Assembly (NCBI GenBank): GCA_029945985.1
Contig: JAQSDP010000091.1
Span: 1 to 6,833 of the forward strand
Length of the DNA stretch: 6,833 nucleotides
From: a bacterium
GTDB taxonomy: Bacteria > Acidobacteriota > Blastocatellia > Pyrinomonadales > Pyrinomonadaceae
Reading direction: 5' to 3'
In this document: in pieces, positions 6,285 through 6,833 of the stretch
How positions within the stretch are numbered: the stretch's first letter is position 1
How the letters are laid out: each line of letters begins with the position of its first letter
Made by a program: the position numbers and the translations under genes
Notes under the pieces: model-generated
What the model was told of the DNA's origin: nothing
Seen by the model: the letters and a program-made list of their open reading frames with translations, nothing else
Databases searched by the model: none

Positions 6285-6291
6285 TCAAGCC

Positions 6292-6833
6292 TCAGAACGG
6301 TGCCTTTTTTTCATTCTGCTTACACAGACCAATTAGATGGTCCAACCCATTTTTGAGTCTTGTGGCGGTCTGAGCATCGGGTGTAACGAAAAATATCTGA
6401 TCTATTGGCCCACCCCCCGAACTGCGGATCCCGTCTGGATAAAATGTCTCTGCTTGGTCGTAGGCGAATGATTTATCGCTAACAATCAATCCAAGTCGCG
6501 ATGCGGCGCCCTTATCATCATTGAAGGTGTATGTTTTATTGACGTAAACGAGCCGAGCCGTCTTCGTCTCACGCGCCAACGAGCGGTCATTGCGTGTAAA
6601 GGTTCTTCGAAAATAAAGATTGCAATTCCGAATTTCAACTCGTTCCACATCGTCACCACGGGCGTCGTATGAATCACGGATCGTCTTAGTTACCCATGCC
6701 ACAGTTTCTTCCATCGACGGTCCACTTTTCGCCGTTGTACTCTCAGGCAGGTCTTGAAAATCGCTCAGGGGAATCGGCTCATTCTGGGCGCCGTTAATCA
6801 GTTTAGAAAGGTATGCAACGGGAATGGCGAAAT
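6292..6833 (-). CDS. Unrecognised protein, 5' end beyond the window
   Basis: The frame is open from the right edge to TGA 6294-6292, giving at least 179 residues. I do not recognise the family. The visible part starts with AIPVAYLSKLINGAQ and a Pro/Ser-rich linker, then SMEETVAWVTKTIRDSY, a strand-rich segment VERVEIRNCNLYFRRTF, more strands around ARLVYVNKTYTF and GLIVSDKSFAYD, and a glycine turn SSGGGPIDQIFFV. It ends in an amphipathic helix, ATRLKNGLDHLIGLCKQ, with a short basic tail KKAPF. Two cysteines are present. An internal ATG at 6714 has a fair GTGGA upstream, but the 39 codons before it look coding, so I treat the gene as partial. The ending resembles a natural C-terminus rather than a frameshift break. 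It carries an A7 run (A AAA AAG) five codons before the stop. It probably shares a transcript with the TonB remnant and the terminator at 5947. Confidence 0.75.
   Translation of the reverse strand, partial: FAIPVAYLSKLINGAQNEPIPLSDFQDLPESTTAKSGPSMEETVAWVTKTIRDSYDARGDDVERVEIRNCNLYFRRTFTRNDRSLARETKTARLVYVNKTYTFNDDKGAASRLGLIVSDKSFAYDQAETFYPDGIRSSGGGPIDQIFFVTPDAQTATRLKNGLDHLIGLCKQNEKKAPF

Noticed and set aside
6033..6833. One frameshifted gene joining the right-hand protein and the TonB domain
   Set aside because: Adding or removing one A in the A7 run does not connect the frames: one option stops at TGA 6287-6285 and the other leads into a third frame. The KKAPF ending also looks natural.

Overview
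The window is ordinary bacterial chromosomal DNA of medium-high GC content, with well-spaced genes on both strands and no sign of phage, plasmid, insertion sequence, CRISPR or RNA genes. The organism is most likely a member of the Acidobacteriota, perhaps near Blastocatellia/Pyrinomonadales. This is an inference from the long-form HflX with its extra N-terminal region, the TonB-type C-terminal remnant and several small exported proteins ending in Ala-x-Ala-Gln. It is not proven by any marker here.

Layout, left to right. (1) 1-1250, minus: hflX, a ribosome-associated GTPase cut by the left window edge; its only plausible start is an ATT codon with a strong Shine-Dalgarno. (2) 1469-2506, plus: a protein with an unknown N-terminal region and a C-terminal plant-type [2Fe-2S] ferredoxin domain, followed by an intrinsic terminator. 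(3) 2586-2765: non-coding DNA with a foldable element. (4) 2766-3299, plus: a small exported CsgG/TolB-N-like protein. (5) 3307-3762, minus: a PNPOx-like flavin-binding protein, convergent with the previous gene. (6) 3763-3919: a divergent control region with a near-consensus CRP/FNR palindrome placed as a class II site for the PNPOx-like gene. (7) 3920-5098, plus: a zinc-dependent AstE/aspartoacylase-family hydrolase. (8) 5103-5126: a hairpin between convergent genes. (9) 5156-5626, minus: a small exported protein, probably with a ferredoxin-like fold, preceded by a long leader and a near-perfect sigma-70 promoter (5901-5928). (10) 5947-5978: a terminator. (11) 6033-6284, minus: a headless TonB C-terminal domain, a probable pseudogene. 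(12) 6292-6833, minus: an unrecognised protein running off the right edge.

The genes do not form one pathway. They are mostly single-gene units separated by terminators and promoters. The points most worth a second look are the AUU start of hflX, the CRP/FNR-type site at 3831-3846, the structured element at 2607-2666, the long leader upstream of 5626 and the TonB remnant. I see no convincing evidence of a wholly new multi-gene system in this window.
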